A model generated the notes under the pieces. The model had not been told where the DNA came from and did not search any database. It saw only the letters and a program-made list of their open reading frames with translations. Positions 9,028-17,459 of a DNA stretch of 64,000 nt are shown here, one piece after another. The position numbers were made by a program, and so were the translations under genes. Positions within the stretch are counted from its first letter, which is position 1; each line of letters opens with the position of its first letter. The stretch is from Cohnella faecalis (GTDB lineage: Bacteria > Bacillota > Bacilli > Paenibacillales > Paenibacillaceae): positions 1 through 64,000 of the forward strand of contig NZ_QXJM01000042.1 of assembly GCF_003570905.1 (NCBI RefSeq), read 5' to 3'.

Positions 9028-10162
9028 GACTATGGCTCCCCTCCTTCTCCCGGCTTCTTCCGCTGGCGCCCGGCGGTCCTCCTTCCGTCAAGCCAAGTCG
9101 ATCCAGCACAGCTTCCAGCGCACCGCTGAAAGCGGGCGAAAGGAACCACTTTCCCGGCTGGTCAATCGCTTTCCACTGCGGGATGTAAGGCAGAACGGCA
9201 TCGGGACCTCTTCCCGGCAATTTCCAGCCGTTCATGAGCTCTCCGATTTTCTTGTTCAGCACGTACGTAATTCCGATCGGCGTTCCGGACGCCTCGCCCT
9301 GCCAGTATCGATGCAATTGCTCCGCCTTGACCATGCTCGTCCATTCGTCGGTAACGACCCAAAGCACCCGGTCGCAGCAATTCTGCAGCCTCTTGTGCTT
9401 GTCCGTCGCGCCGCTGTCCGAATCGACTACTACAATATCGTAGCGGCCGATATCGCGAATTCCTTGAATGAGCTTCTCCAACTGCTCCGAGGTCATCGCC
9501 ATGCGCTCTCCGGGATGATCGGGAGCATCGATATAGTCCGCCCGCAGCGTAGGCTGGTGCTTGATCGCCCGGCCCAATTCCTCTCCGAATCGTTCAGGGT
9601 AAGCCTGCATCGCATATAACAACCGAGATAAGCGATCGGGCTCGCCCGCCCCGAACAGCGTGCCGGAAGGATCGAGCGTCTCCATATTCAAATAGAACGT
9701 CCGCCAGCCCCGTTCGGCCGCTTGTCGAACGACATTCAAAGCAATCGTCGATTTGCCGACTCCTCCGGATGCCGAAAAGACGCCCAACGTCAGCGTTCCC
9801 GCCCTTGCCTCCCTGTTGCAGCCGATCTCATTGTCTAAGAGAATAGACCGAATCGCCGCCGCCAATTGCGGAAAGGGCTGATACAACGAAAGCTCCCTTG
9901 CTCCTCCGCCTTGACCCTGGTACTCCACCAGCGCGACACGCGACCGGATAGCGGCGCTTCCCTTGCTCTCTCCCGCGTCCGCCAAAAATTCAGGCGATGC
10001 TGCCAGCAAGTCGACTTGCCCGAACGACGCCAGCTCCCTCCGAAGAGCGGCCTGCTGCGTAACCGCAGCCGTCTCCCATTCCGGCTCCGCCTCTCGAAGG
10101 TAGCGGGACAGCTTAGCCGCGTAATCCCTATTCCCTATCGCTATCACCACGTTCACAGCCAT
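8984..10162 (-). CDS. CpaE/TadZ-like ParA-family ATPase
   Basis: 392 aa. The start at 10162 (MAVNVVIAIGNRDYA) has a GGGGGGAGAT site directly upstream; the longer open frame above it crosses the leader hairpin and is not used. An N-terminal receiver-like domain (residues 1-110) without an obvious phosphoacceptor precedes a deviant Walker A, FSASGGVGKSTIALNVV (about 143-159), and a DIVVVDSDSG Walker B (about 264-273). These proteins place the Tad machine in the cell. First gene of the operon. The C-terminal tail is rich in Ser, His and Gly. Confidence 0.88.
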   Translation of the reverse strand: MAVNVVIAIGNRDYAAKLSRYLREAEPEWETAAVTQQAALRRELASFGQVDLLAASPEFLADAGESKGSAAIRSRVALVEYQGQGGGARELSLYQPFPQLAAAIRSILLDNEIGCNREARAGTLTLGVFSASGGVGKSTIALNVVRQAAERGWRTFYLNMETLDPSGTLFGAGEPDRLSRLLYAMQAYPERFGEELGRAIKHQPTLRADYIDAPDHPGERMAMTSEQLEKLIQGIRDIGRYDIVVVDSDSGATDKHKRLQNCCDRVLWVVTDEWTSMVKAEQLHRYWQGEASGTPIGITYVLNKKIGELMNGWKLPGRGPDAVLPYIPQWKAIDQPGKWFLSPAFSGALEAVLDRLGLTEGGPPGASGRSREKEGSHSHGSHGSGGVVRGIG

Positions 10163-10184
10163 ATCTCCCCCCTCTCCCGGAACG

Positions 10185-10231
10185 CAAAAAAGCACCGCAA
10201 CCTCGCGCATAGCGCGACGATTGCGGTGCTT
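10185..10231 (-). terminator. Intrinsic terminator hairpin in the tad leader
   Basis: Read on the minus strand, an 11 bp stem (AAGCACCGCAA pairing with TTGCGGTGCTT) encloses a 24-base loop and runs into six T. It lies after the esterase stop (10299) but also between the tad promoter (10259-10287) and tadZ, so it may act as an attenuator as well as a terminator. Confidence 0.75.
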
Positions 10232-10258
10232 CCGCTTCCGTTCGTTTTTCGTACCGTT

Positions 10259-10287
10259 ACGATACCATGATTGGCAAAATACGTCAA
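10259..10287 (-). promoter_or_regulatory. Sigma-A-type promoter of the tad operon
   Basis: Minus strand TTGACG (10282-10287), 17-base spacer, TATCGT (10259-10264). It lies inside the gap between the esterase and tadZ, so transcription would start near 10252 and cross the terminator-shaped hairpin before reaching tadZ. Confidence 0.6.
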
Positions 10288-10298
10288 GCCAGGTTCGG

Positions 10299-11099
10299 TT
10301 AAACAGGGCCGGCTCCGACCCTCTCCGGCAATGGCAGCCATTCCAGCGTCCTGCGAATAGCCGCATCCCAATAACCCCATTCATGGCCGCCCGGCCCTTC
10401 CTCGTACAAAAGCTCAAGCCCCAAAGCACGGATGTGCTTCAAAAAGCGCAAGTTGTCCTCATAAAGAAAATCCTCAGTCCCGCAGCATTGATACAGCTTA
10501 GGAACGGGCCCATCCGAAGCGGCCAGCTTCTCCGCCAATCGGAACAAATCGTCATCGGACCCCCGCGTCTCCGCCTTGCTGCCGAAAATTCTCTCGTACT
10601 CTCTCTTCTCGAACAGAAAATCCAGACTTTCGCTGACCACGTCCAACGCGCCGGAAAATCCCGCTCCCGCTGCGAACATTTCCGGACGGCGCAGCGCCAT
10701 TTTCAAAGCGCCATAGCCTCCCATGGACAGTCCCGCCGCGAAGTTGTGCTCCCGTCTGGCGGACAGCGGAAAGCTAGCTTGCGCAAAAGACGGCACTTCT
10801 TCGCTGACAAACGTCCAGTAGTCGAAGCCGTTTTTCATATTCGTATAAAAGCCTCGATGAACGTTCGGCATAACGACGGCAATTCCAAACTCGTCGGCGT
10901 ACCGCTCGATTGACGTGCGACGAAGCCAGATCGTATGGTCGTCCGACAAGCCGTGCAACAAATACAGCGTCGGATATTTGCCGGAGGACGAGCCGTCCGG
11001 CTCCTTCGCGAACTTCGACGGATCGCGCGGCAAAATGACGGTCATCGAAGTGGCCATTTTTAACGTATCGGAAAAAAAATCGCATTGAAACAGCGGCAT
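10299..11099 (-). CDS. Alpha/beta-hydrolase esterase (tributyrin esterase/S-formylglutathione hydrolase-like family)
   Basis: 266 aa cytoplasmic serine esterase. The oxyanion region YPTLYLLHGLSDD is near residue 45, the nucleophile elbow GLSMGGYGALKM near 123, and the likely catalytic His is in GPGGHEWGYWD near 245. It belongs to the PF00756 esterase group that includes lactic tributyrin esterases. The start follows GGGAAGGAAG. No signal peptide. It stands alone, divergent from the helicase gene and ending before the tad leader. The natural substrate cannot be deduced. Confidence 0.85.
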   Translation of the reverse strand: MPLFQCDFFSDTLKMATSMTVILPRDPSKFAKEPDGSSSGKYPTLYLLHGLSDDHTIWLRRTSIERYADEFGIAVVMPNVHRGFYTNMKNGFDYWTFVSEEVPSFAQASFPLSARREHNFAAGLSMGGYGALKMALRRPEMFAAGAGFSGALDVVSESLDFLFEKREYERIFGSKAETRGSDDDLFRLAEKLAASDGPVPKLYQCCGTEDFLYEDNLRFLKHIRALGLELLYEEGPGGHEWGYWDAAIRRTLEWLPLPERVGAGPV

Positions 11100-11283
11100 C
11101 GTTCAGCTTCCTTCCCGGTTTTCGGATAACGTGAATACCCTCTTTTCAGCAAGCCCGCATCTATTATAAGCCAGCCGAGCTTCCGAATGCGATAATAATT
11201 AATTCAACCTTTCAAATAGGCAAGTATGCTAAAATAGTGAATAATGCGAACAAAATGCGAACAAAGGCTGGAGAAGAGATGCC

Positions 11284-13677
11284 ATGCTTGACAAAGTTAC
11301 CATTGCGGTCAGACCACTGGTCGAATATGCGTTTCGAGGCGGCAGTCTGGACGCGGGCTTCCGCTCGGCAGCCTCGCTGACGGAAGGAACGAAAGCGCAC
11401 CAAGCCGTGCAAAAAGGGTACGGAGAGGCGGATCGCAGCGAGGTCTACGTCAGCGGCGAGATAGAATGCGACAATATCGCCTTCGTCATCGACGGAAGAT
11501 GCGACGGCGTTCTTGCGTCGGACGACGGAACGTTTACGATTGACGAGATCAAATCGACGGTCCGAGATTTGGCGCTTATCGACGAAGAAAGCTATCCCGT
11601 ACATTGGGCGCAGGCCCGTTGTTATGCTTATTTGTACGCCCGAGAGCACGCGCTGGACCGGATCGGAATTCAGCTAACCTACGTCCAGATCGACACGGAC
11701 CGGCAAAAAAGGTTCGTTCAAGAAGCTACCTGCGACGAGCTGGGGGACTTCGTATCGGAGGTCCTGCATCGCTACGCGCCGTATGCCAAAATGCTTTTCG
11801 AGCATCAACGGCGTAGAGACGAGAGTATCCGCTCGCTTCCGTTTCCTTTTCGACAGTATCGCAAAGGCCAGCGAACGCTCGCAGGCGCTATCTACAAGTC
11901 GATCGAGAATGGAACGGGGCTGTTCGCCCGAGCGCCGACCGGCATCGGGAAGACGATGTCTACCGTTTTTCCTGCCGTCAAAGCGATGGGAAACGGCTTG
12001 CTTCAGCAGCTTTATTATTTGACCGCGCGAACGACTACGCGAACGGCGGCCGAGGAAGCTTTCAACCGTATGAAGGCCGAAGGGCTGCATCTCCACTCCG
12101 TGACGATTACGGCTAAGGAAAAAGTATGCTTCCAGGAGCAAGTCGATTGCCGGGCGGAAGCGTGCGAGTTCGCAAACGGCTACTACGATCGCATTAACGA
12201 TGCCATTCTCGACGTGCTCAAGCGCGAAACGTCGATCGACCGAACCGTCGTCGAGAGCTATGCCCGGAAGCACCGCGTCTGTCCTTTTGAATTTTCCCTC
12301 GATGCGGCCTATGCGTCGGATGCGGTCATTTGCGATTACAATTATATTTTCGACCCCCGAGTTTCGCTCAAAAGAATGTTCGCCGAACGAAAGGCCAAGA
12401 CAGCCTTGCTTGTCGACGAGGCGCACAACCTGATCGACCGCGCTCGCGAAATGTATTCGGCGGAGCTGAACAAGCGGGACTTCATGCTGCTGGAAAGAGA
12501 ATTCAAGGGCATTCGAGCGGATATTGGCGAGGCTGCTAAGACAATTAATCGTCTGTTCATCCAGCTTCGCAAGCAAAAGGGAGGCGCAAGCTTCGCGCTG
12601 GCCGAGAAGCCGGACGAGCTGCTGAAAGCGGTGGAGGCATTCGCTGCAATCGCGGAGAACACGTTGGCCGGGCACGGCAGCGGGCATGACAGGAGTGGGG
12701 TCGGTGACGAAGAGGGCGCATCCTTCCAAGGATGGGGGGACGGCTCAAGAGACGTTGCCTCAGCCTCCGGTTCCGATCTGCTTCTGGAAGCTTATTTTGC
12801 GGCGTCGGCTTTCGTCCGGATCGGCAAGCTCTATGACGACGAGCGTTACGTTACGTTCGTCGAGCCCGTCGGCAACGAGGTTCGTCTGAAGCTGCTGTGT
12901 CTGGACCCTTCGGAACTGCTCAGACAAGCCGGGAAAGGATTTCGCACACGCATCTTTTTTTCCGCTACTCTGTCGCCTCTCCGCTTCTATATGGATGTGC
13001 TTGGCGCGGGTGAGAACGACTACTCCGTCTCCGTTCCCTCTCCATTCGAAGCCGCTCAATGGGAGGTCGCCGCGCTTCCGATCTCGACTCGTTACGCCGA
13101 CCGGGCGGACAGCCGCGCTCCAATCGTCGCGCTGCTAGGACAATTGCTGGAGCGGAGGCCGGGAAATTATTTGTTTTTCTTTCCTTCCTACGCCTATATG
13201 AACGATATCTATGAGGCGTTCTGCGACAGCTGCCCGGACCAACGGACGATGCTGCAAGGCGCGGCGATGCCGGAGGAGGAGCGCGACCGATTTTTGGCCG
13301 CTTTCGACGCGGACAACGAATCGGCGTTCGCCGGATTCGCCGTTCTGGGAGGCGTCTTCTCCGAAGGCGTCGACCTGGTCGGAGATCGGCTGACGGGAGT
13401 CGTCGTGGTCGGAGTCGGCCTTCCTCAGATCGGGCCGGAGCGCGATTTGATCCGCGATCACTACAATGCCACGACAGGCAAAGGCTTCGACTATGCTTAC
13501 GTTTATCCCGGCATGAACAAGGTGCTTCAAGCAGGGGGGCGGCTAATCCGATCCGAGACCGATCGGGGCGTGCTCATACTGGCGGACGACCGCTACTTGC
13601 TGCCTCACTATCGGCGCCTTCTACCGGAAGAATGGCGGAATTTCAAAATTATTCGTGGCGAAGATTCGTATTGGTAG
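11284..13677 (+). CDS. XPD/DinG-type Fe-S helicase with N-terminal PD-(D/E)XK nuclease-like domain
   Basis: 797 aa. Residues 1-180 look like a RecB/Cas4-type nuclease fold: DGRCDGVL near 75 and FTIDEIKST near 85-93 supply the D...ExK pattern, with a QARCYAYLYA helix after it. Next comes Walker A RAPTGIGKTMST (about 215-226), then four cysteines (about 282, 289, 293 and 333; VCFQEQVDCRAEAC ... HRVCPFEF), the Fe-S ligand pattern of XPD/DinG helicases, then the DEAH box LLVDEAHNL (about 374) and motif VI QAGGRLIRSETDRG (about 750). Such enzymes unwind DNA or R-loops 5' to 3' and are thought to act in repair. Insertion-like low-complexity residues lie near 455-500. Its stop is 14 bases before the tandem array. 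Confidence 0.9.
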   Translation: MLDKVTIAVRPLVEYAFRGGSLDAGFRSAASLTEGTKAHQAVQKGYGEADRSEVYVSGEIECDNIAFVIDGRCDGVLASDDGTFTIDEIKSTVRDLALIDEESYPVHWAQARCYAYLYAREHALDRIGIQLTYVQIDTDRQKRFVQEATCDELGDFVSEVLHRYAPYAKMLFEHQRRRDESIRSLPFPFRQYRKGQRTLAGAIYKSIENGTGLFARAPTGIGKTMSTVFPAVKAMGNGLLQQLYYLTARTTTRTAAEEAFNRMKAEGLHLHSVTITAKEKVCFQEQVDCRAEACEFANGYYDRINDAILDVLKRETSIDRTVVESYARKHRVCPFEFSLDAAYASDAVICDYNYIFDPRVSLKRMFAERKAKTALLVDEAHNLIDRAREMYSAELNKRDFMLLEREFKGIRADIGEAAKTINRLFIQLRKQKGGASFALAEKPDELLKAVEAFAAIAENTLAGHGSGHDRSGVGDEEGASFQGWGDGSRDVASASGSDLLLEAYFAASAFVRIGKLYDDERYVTFVEPVGNEVRLKLLCLDPSELLRQAGKGFRTRIFFSATLSPLRFYMDVLGAGENDYSVSVPSPFEAAQWEVAALPISTRYADRADSRAPIVALLGQLLERRPGNYLFFFPSYAYMNDIYEAFCDSCPDQRTMLQGAAMPEEERDRFLAAFDADNESAFAGFAVLGGVFSEGVDLVGDRLTGVVVVGVGLPQIGPERDLIRDHYNATTGKGFDYAYVYPGMNKVLQAGGRLIRSETDRGVLILADDRYLLPHYRRLLPEEWRNFKIIRGEDSYW

Positions 13678-13691
13678 TCGATATTGTAACA

Positions 13692-14962
13692 GATTGGCGG
13701 GGGCGAGCGCTCAACAGTGGAACGGGGTACCATTCTTTCGGCGATTGGCATGGTGCAGACGCGCAACAGTGGGACGAGGTACCATCCTTTCGGCGATTGG
13801 CGGGGGCGAACGCTCAACAGTGGGACGAGGTACCATCCTTTCGGCGATTGGCGGGGGCGAGCGCTCAACAGTGGAACGGGGTACCATTCTTTCGGCGATT
13901 GGCGGGGACGAACGCTCAACAGTGGGACGAGGTACCATTCTTTCGGCGATTGGCTGGGATCGGCGCGCAATAGTGGGACGGGGTACCATTCTTTCGGCGA
14001 TTGGCTGGGATCGGCGCGCAACAGTGGGACGAGGTACCATTCTTTCGGCGATTGGCGGGGGCGAACGCTCAACAGTGGGACGAGGTACCATTCTTTCGGC
14101 GATTGGCTGGGATCGGCGCGCAATAGTGGGACGAGGTACCATTCTTTCGGCGATTGGCGGGGGCGAACGCTCAACAGTGGGACGAGGTACCATTCTTTCG
14201 GCGATTGGCGGGGGCGAGCGCTCAACAGTGGAACGGGGTACCATTCTTTCGGCGATTGGCATGGTGCAGACGCGCAACAGTGGGACGAGGTACCATTCTT
14301 TCGGCGATTGGCGGGGGCGAACGCTCAACAGTGGGACGAGGTACCATTCTTTCGGCGATTGGCGGGGGCGGGCGCGCAACAGTGGGACGAGGTACCATTC
14401 TTTTGACGATTGGCATGGTGCAGACGCTCAACAGTGGGACGAGGTACCATTCTTTCGGCGATTGGCGGGGGCGAACGCTCAACAGTGGGACGAGGTACCA
14501 TTCTTTCGGCGATTGGCTGGGATCGGCGCGCAATAGTGTGACGGAGTACCATTCTTTCGGCGATTGGCATGGTGCAGACGCTCAACAGTGGGACGAGGTA
14601 CCATTCTTTCGGCGATTGGCATGGTGCAGACGCGCAACAGTGGGACGAGGTACCATTCTTTTGACGATTGGCATGGTGCAGACGCTCAACAGTGGGACGA
14701 GGTACCATCCTTTCGGCGATTGGCGGGGGCGAACGCTCAACAGTGGGACGAGGTACCATTCTTTCGGCGATTGGCTGGGATCGGCGCGCAATAGTGGGAC
14801 GGGGTACCATTCTTTCGGCGATTGGCATGGTGCAGACGCGCAACAGTGGGACGAGGTACCATCCTTTCGGCGATTGGCGGGGGCGAACGCTCAACAGTGG
14901 GACGAGGTACCATCCTTTCGGCGATTGGCGGGGGCGAGCGCTCAACAGTTGGACGGGGTACC
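13692..14962. repeat. 25-copy tandem array, 51-52 bp units with a conserved core and exchangeable linkers
   Basis: Each unit has a core of about 37 bases (CARYAGTGGGACGAGGTACC then ATTCTTTCGGCGATTGG) and a 14-15 base linker. Linkers fall in three families: A (CGGGGGCGAACGCT and near variants), B (CATGGTGCAGACGCG or -GCT, one base longer) and C (CTGGGATCGGCGCG). The observed order is A B A A A C C A C A A B A A B A C B B B A C B A A. GGTACC recurs in 24 of 25 units; unit 17 has GAGTACC. The first unit starts 14 bases after the helicase stop and the last degrades at 14957-14962, just before the terminator of the SPFH operon. Because most units are 51 bases with no stops, several frames are open, but these show no start signal and are judged non-coding. 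Confidence 0.9.
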
Positions 14963-14968
14963 AGCACC

Positions 14969-15013
14969 AAAAAAAGCCGCTCCCCGGGGAACAAAGCTAT
15001 CCGGGGAACGGCC
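14969..15013 (-). terminator. Terminator of the NfeD-SPFH operon
   Basis: On the minus strand a 12 bp stem of the form GCCGTTCCCCGG / CCGGGGAGCGGC is followed by seven T. It ends the SPFH gene whose stop is at 15027. Confidence 0.85.
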
Positions 15014-15026
15014 TCCGCCGCACCAA

Positions 15027-15965
15027 CTATGCGTCGGTTTTTTTGACTGCTTTAAACATTTCGCCGATCGCCCCGACAGCGCCGAGCGTCTCAATCGCAT
15101 TCGACGGGATGAACACCTTGTTCGCCGGCCCTTTGGCGATTTCGCCGAGCGCCTCGAACGACTTGTATGCCAGCACATTTTCGTCCAGCCCCGCCGCTCT
15201 CAGCATCTCGATGCGGACTTTTTCCGCCTCGGCGACGGCTTGGATCGCTTTGGCCTGACCGAGCGCTTCCAGCTCCTGCGCCTGCCTGAAACCTTCCGCC
15301 TCGCGAATGCGCGCTTCCTTGTCGCCCTCGGCTTTCAGAATCTTGCTCTGCTTGTCGCCCTCGGCCCGCAAAATCATATCCTGCTTCGCCGCTTCCGCCT
15401 CCAGCACGATAGCGCGCTTGCTCCGCTCCGCTTTCATCTGCTTATCCATCGAGTCCTGGATATCCGCCGGCGGCTTGATGTCCAGCACTTCCACGCGCTC
15501 GATCCGAACGCCCCACTTCTCTGTCGCCTCGTCGAGCGCATGACGGATTTCCGTCGAAATCTTTTCCCGTCCGGACAGCGTTTCATCCAACTCCAGCTTG
15601 CCTATAATTTGGCGCAGTGTCGCCGTCGTAATGTTGCGCACACCGAATACGTAATCGGAAATGCCATACGTAGCTTGCTCCGGCGATACGATCTGATAAA
15701 AAATAATCGTGTCGATCTGCACCTGTACGTTGTCTTTCGTAATAACCGTCTGAGGCGGTACGTTCGCTTGCTGAATGCGCAAATCGTGATTGACGCGCAC
15801 ATGGTCGATGATAGGCACAAGAATATTGATGCCCGGCGTCAACAGCCGATTAAATTTACCGAGCCGCTCGACAACCCCTACCCGCTGCTGCGGAACGATC
15901 TTAACCGATAATGCGATGGCTACAACGATGATGGCCAATATAACAAGAGCGATGAACAAACCCAT
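15027..15965 (-). CDS. SPFH/Band 7 (stomatin/QmcA-like) membrane protein
   Basis: 312 aa. One N-terminal membrane helix (residues 1-22), an SPFH domain (about 24-200; VVERLGKFNRLLTPGINILVP), then a long Ala/Glu/Lys/Gln-rich coiled coil with repeated AEGDKQ/AEGDKEARIREAEG units (about 205-280). SPFH proteins form oligomeric membrane microdomain scaffolds. The gene begins six bases after nfeD, the standard pairing of NfeD with SPFH proteins, so the two probably act together at the membrane. Confidence 0.92.
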   Translation of the reverse strand: MGLFIALVILAIIVVAIALSVKIVPQQRVGVVERLGKFNRLLTPGINILVPIIDHVRVNHDLRIQQANVPPQTVITKDNVQVQIDTIIFYQIVSPEQATYGISDYVFGVRNITTATLRQIIGKLELDETLSGREKISTEIRHALDEATEKWGVRIERVEVLDIKPPADIQDSMDKQMKAERSKRAIVLEAEAAKQDMILRAEGDKQSKILKAEGDKEARIREAEGFRQAQELEALGQAKAIQAVAEAEKVRIEMLRAAGLDENVLAYKSFEALGEIAKGPANKVFIPSNAIETLGAVGAIGEMFKAVKKTDA

Positions 15966-15971
15966 ATTCCT

Positions 15972-16400
15972 TTATCCTCCCTTTTTTCGGACTTCTAGCA
16001 CGGTTGTGCCTCTGTGGATGACCGTCACCGTCTCGCCCGCCTGCAGCGGTTCATCGGCCGTCGCGCTCCACGTCTCGTTGCCGACCTTCACGATTCCGGT
16101 TCTTCCAATAACAACTGGATCAACGATAATGCCTTCCTTGCCTACCAACTCGTCGATCGCATCGCGATACCCTCGGCCGGATCGGAATTTTCGCGTCAAC
16201 GGTTTCGTGTAGATCGTAAGCAATAGCGACGCAACAGCTCCCGCGATAATTTGAATGACCAGTGAATCCGGGAACAAAAGCCCGACCACCGCCGCCACAA
16301 GTGCTCCGATCCCCAACCAAAGCAAATAAAAAGTAAGCGTAAACATTTCAATCACAAGCAATACTCCGGCAGCGATGAACCAGATTACCCATCCATCCAT
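15972..16400 (-). CDS. NfeD-family membrane protein
   Basis: 142 aa. N-terminal membrane helices (WVIWFIAAGVLLVIEMF and LWLGIGALVAAVVGLLF, then IIAGAVASLLLTIYT) are followed by an OB-fold NfeD C-terminal domain (GKEGIIVDPVVIGRTGIVKV ... LQAGETVTVIHRGTTVLEV). This is the short form without a serine-protease domain. It sits directly upstream of the SPFH gene. Confidence 0.92.
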   Translation of the reverse strand: MDGWVIWFIAAGVLLVIEMFTLTFYLLWLGIGALVAAVVGLLFPDSLVIQIIAGAVASLLLTIYTKPLTRKFRSGRGYRDAIDELVGKEGIIVDPVVIGRTGIVKVGNETWSATADEPLQAGETVTVIHRGTTVLEVRKKGG

Positions 16401-16546
16401 CTAAATCACCACCTTTTCCAACCTATTTTACCAGTATCTCTATGAATTTACGACAAGTTTCGCAGATTCGAGAGTATCGCGTTCATCATTATACGTCGGC
16501 ACAATCGAGGACATGACCGCCGACATGGAACTAACGTCGAGAAAAT

Positions 16547-16573
16547 AAAAAAAACCGACGAGCGATCGCCGGC
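16547..16573 (-). terminator. Terminator after the DJ-1/PfpI gene
   Basis: Minus strand stem CCGGCGA / TCGTCGG with a four-base loop followed by eight T, about 30 bases past the stop of the PfpI gene. Confidence 0.75.
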
Positions 16574-16604
16574 TTCTTTCTTATTATATTCACTAGTAAG
16601 CACG

Positions 16605-17207
16605 TTACTTGGTCGAAGAGGACAATTCCTTGTTAGAGGTCTGGCGAAGCAGATTCAAAAACTCGCGCATAAAGCCCGGCAGGTCGGGCCAGGCATGTCC
16701 GCTCACCAAGCGGCCGTCCACATGAAGCGTCTCGCTCGCATAAGTTGCTCCAAGCGATTCCACTTCCAGCTTGCAGGCATTGTACGCGGTTAGCGTCCGG
16801 CCTTCAAAGTAGGAACGGTCGCCAAGCGCGAGAAATACCTGGGCCCCATGGCAGATCGCTCCGACCGGCTTATCGGCATCGAGAAAATGCTTAAGGATTC
16901 GCGGAAGCTCGGGATCGTTGCGAATAAATTCCGGAGCCCTTCCGCCCGGAATGATCAACGCGTCATAATCGGCAGGCTCCACATCCGCAAAAGAGACATC
17001 GGCCGCGAGCAGATGCGCGGGCTTCTCGGTATAAGTGTCCCAGCCTTCTACGAAATCGTGGCACACCGTGTGCAGCACTTTTTTCTTCGGCGATGCGACA
17101 ACCGCTTCATACCCTTCCTCTTTAACCCGATACAAAGGATAGTAAACCTCCAGCACCTCTGCTCCGTCACCCGTCAGAATAAGCACGCGTTTGGACAAGG
17201 AATCCAC
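16605..17207 (-). CDS. DJ-1/PfpI-family protein
   Basis: 200 aa. The nucleophile elbow GAICHGAQVF (Cys near residue 120, followed by His) and DALIIPGGRAPEFIRN (about 84-99) are diagnostic of the DJ-1/PfpI superfamily, whose bacterial members are glyoxalases/deglycases, chaperones or peptidases. The putative catalytic glutamate is in the N-terminal DGAEVLEV segment. Cytoplasmic, monocistronic. The specific activity cannot be chosen from sequence alone. Confidence 0.85.
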   Translation of the reverse strand: MDSLSKRVLILTGDGAEVLEVYYPLYRVKEEGYEAVVASPKKKVLHTVCHDFVEGWDTYTEKPAHLLAADVSFADVEPADYDALIIPGGRAPEFIRNDPELPRILKHFLDADKPVGAICHGAQVFLALGDRSYFEGRTLTAYNACKLEVESLGATYASETLHVDGRLVSGHAWPDLPGFMREFLNLLRQTSNKELSSSTK

Positions 17208-17459
17208 TCCCTATTCGTCATCTTTGGGGATTTTCGCTAACAGATAGAAATTACCATGGAATGCGCAGCCTCACAATAGTCTGAAAGGCAGACGCCTCTG
17301 TCGAACTTCCGGTAGCTGGAAATACCTATTTTCGGTTTTTATCGCATTCTCTCAATCGAGCTCCCGCTGTTAATGCTCGGCGGGTTGGAGGCCATGCACA
17401 GCGGGACAAATCAAACTATTCTCTTCACAGATTGCTTAAATTGCTTCTATATAGGGCCC

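Noticed and set aside
10163..10429. 89-codon N-terminal extension of tadZ
   Set aside because: It would cross the leader hairpin and promoter; the start at 10162 has a strong ribosome site and family-like N-terminus.
11674..12729. 351-codon open frame opposite the helicase
   Set aside because: Shadow of the motif-complete helicase gene.
13692..14962. CRISPR-like array
   Set aside because: Linkers are only 14-15 bases and come from three recurring families; no cas genes, and real spacers are longer and unique.
13655..15911. Long open frames across the repeat array, including 293 and 585 codons on the plus strand and 205-222 codons on the minus strand
   Set aside because: They come from a 51-base period without stops, have no ribosome sites, and the longest continues antisense through the SPFH gene.
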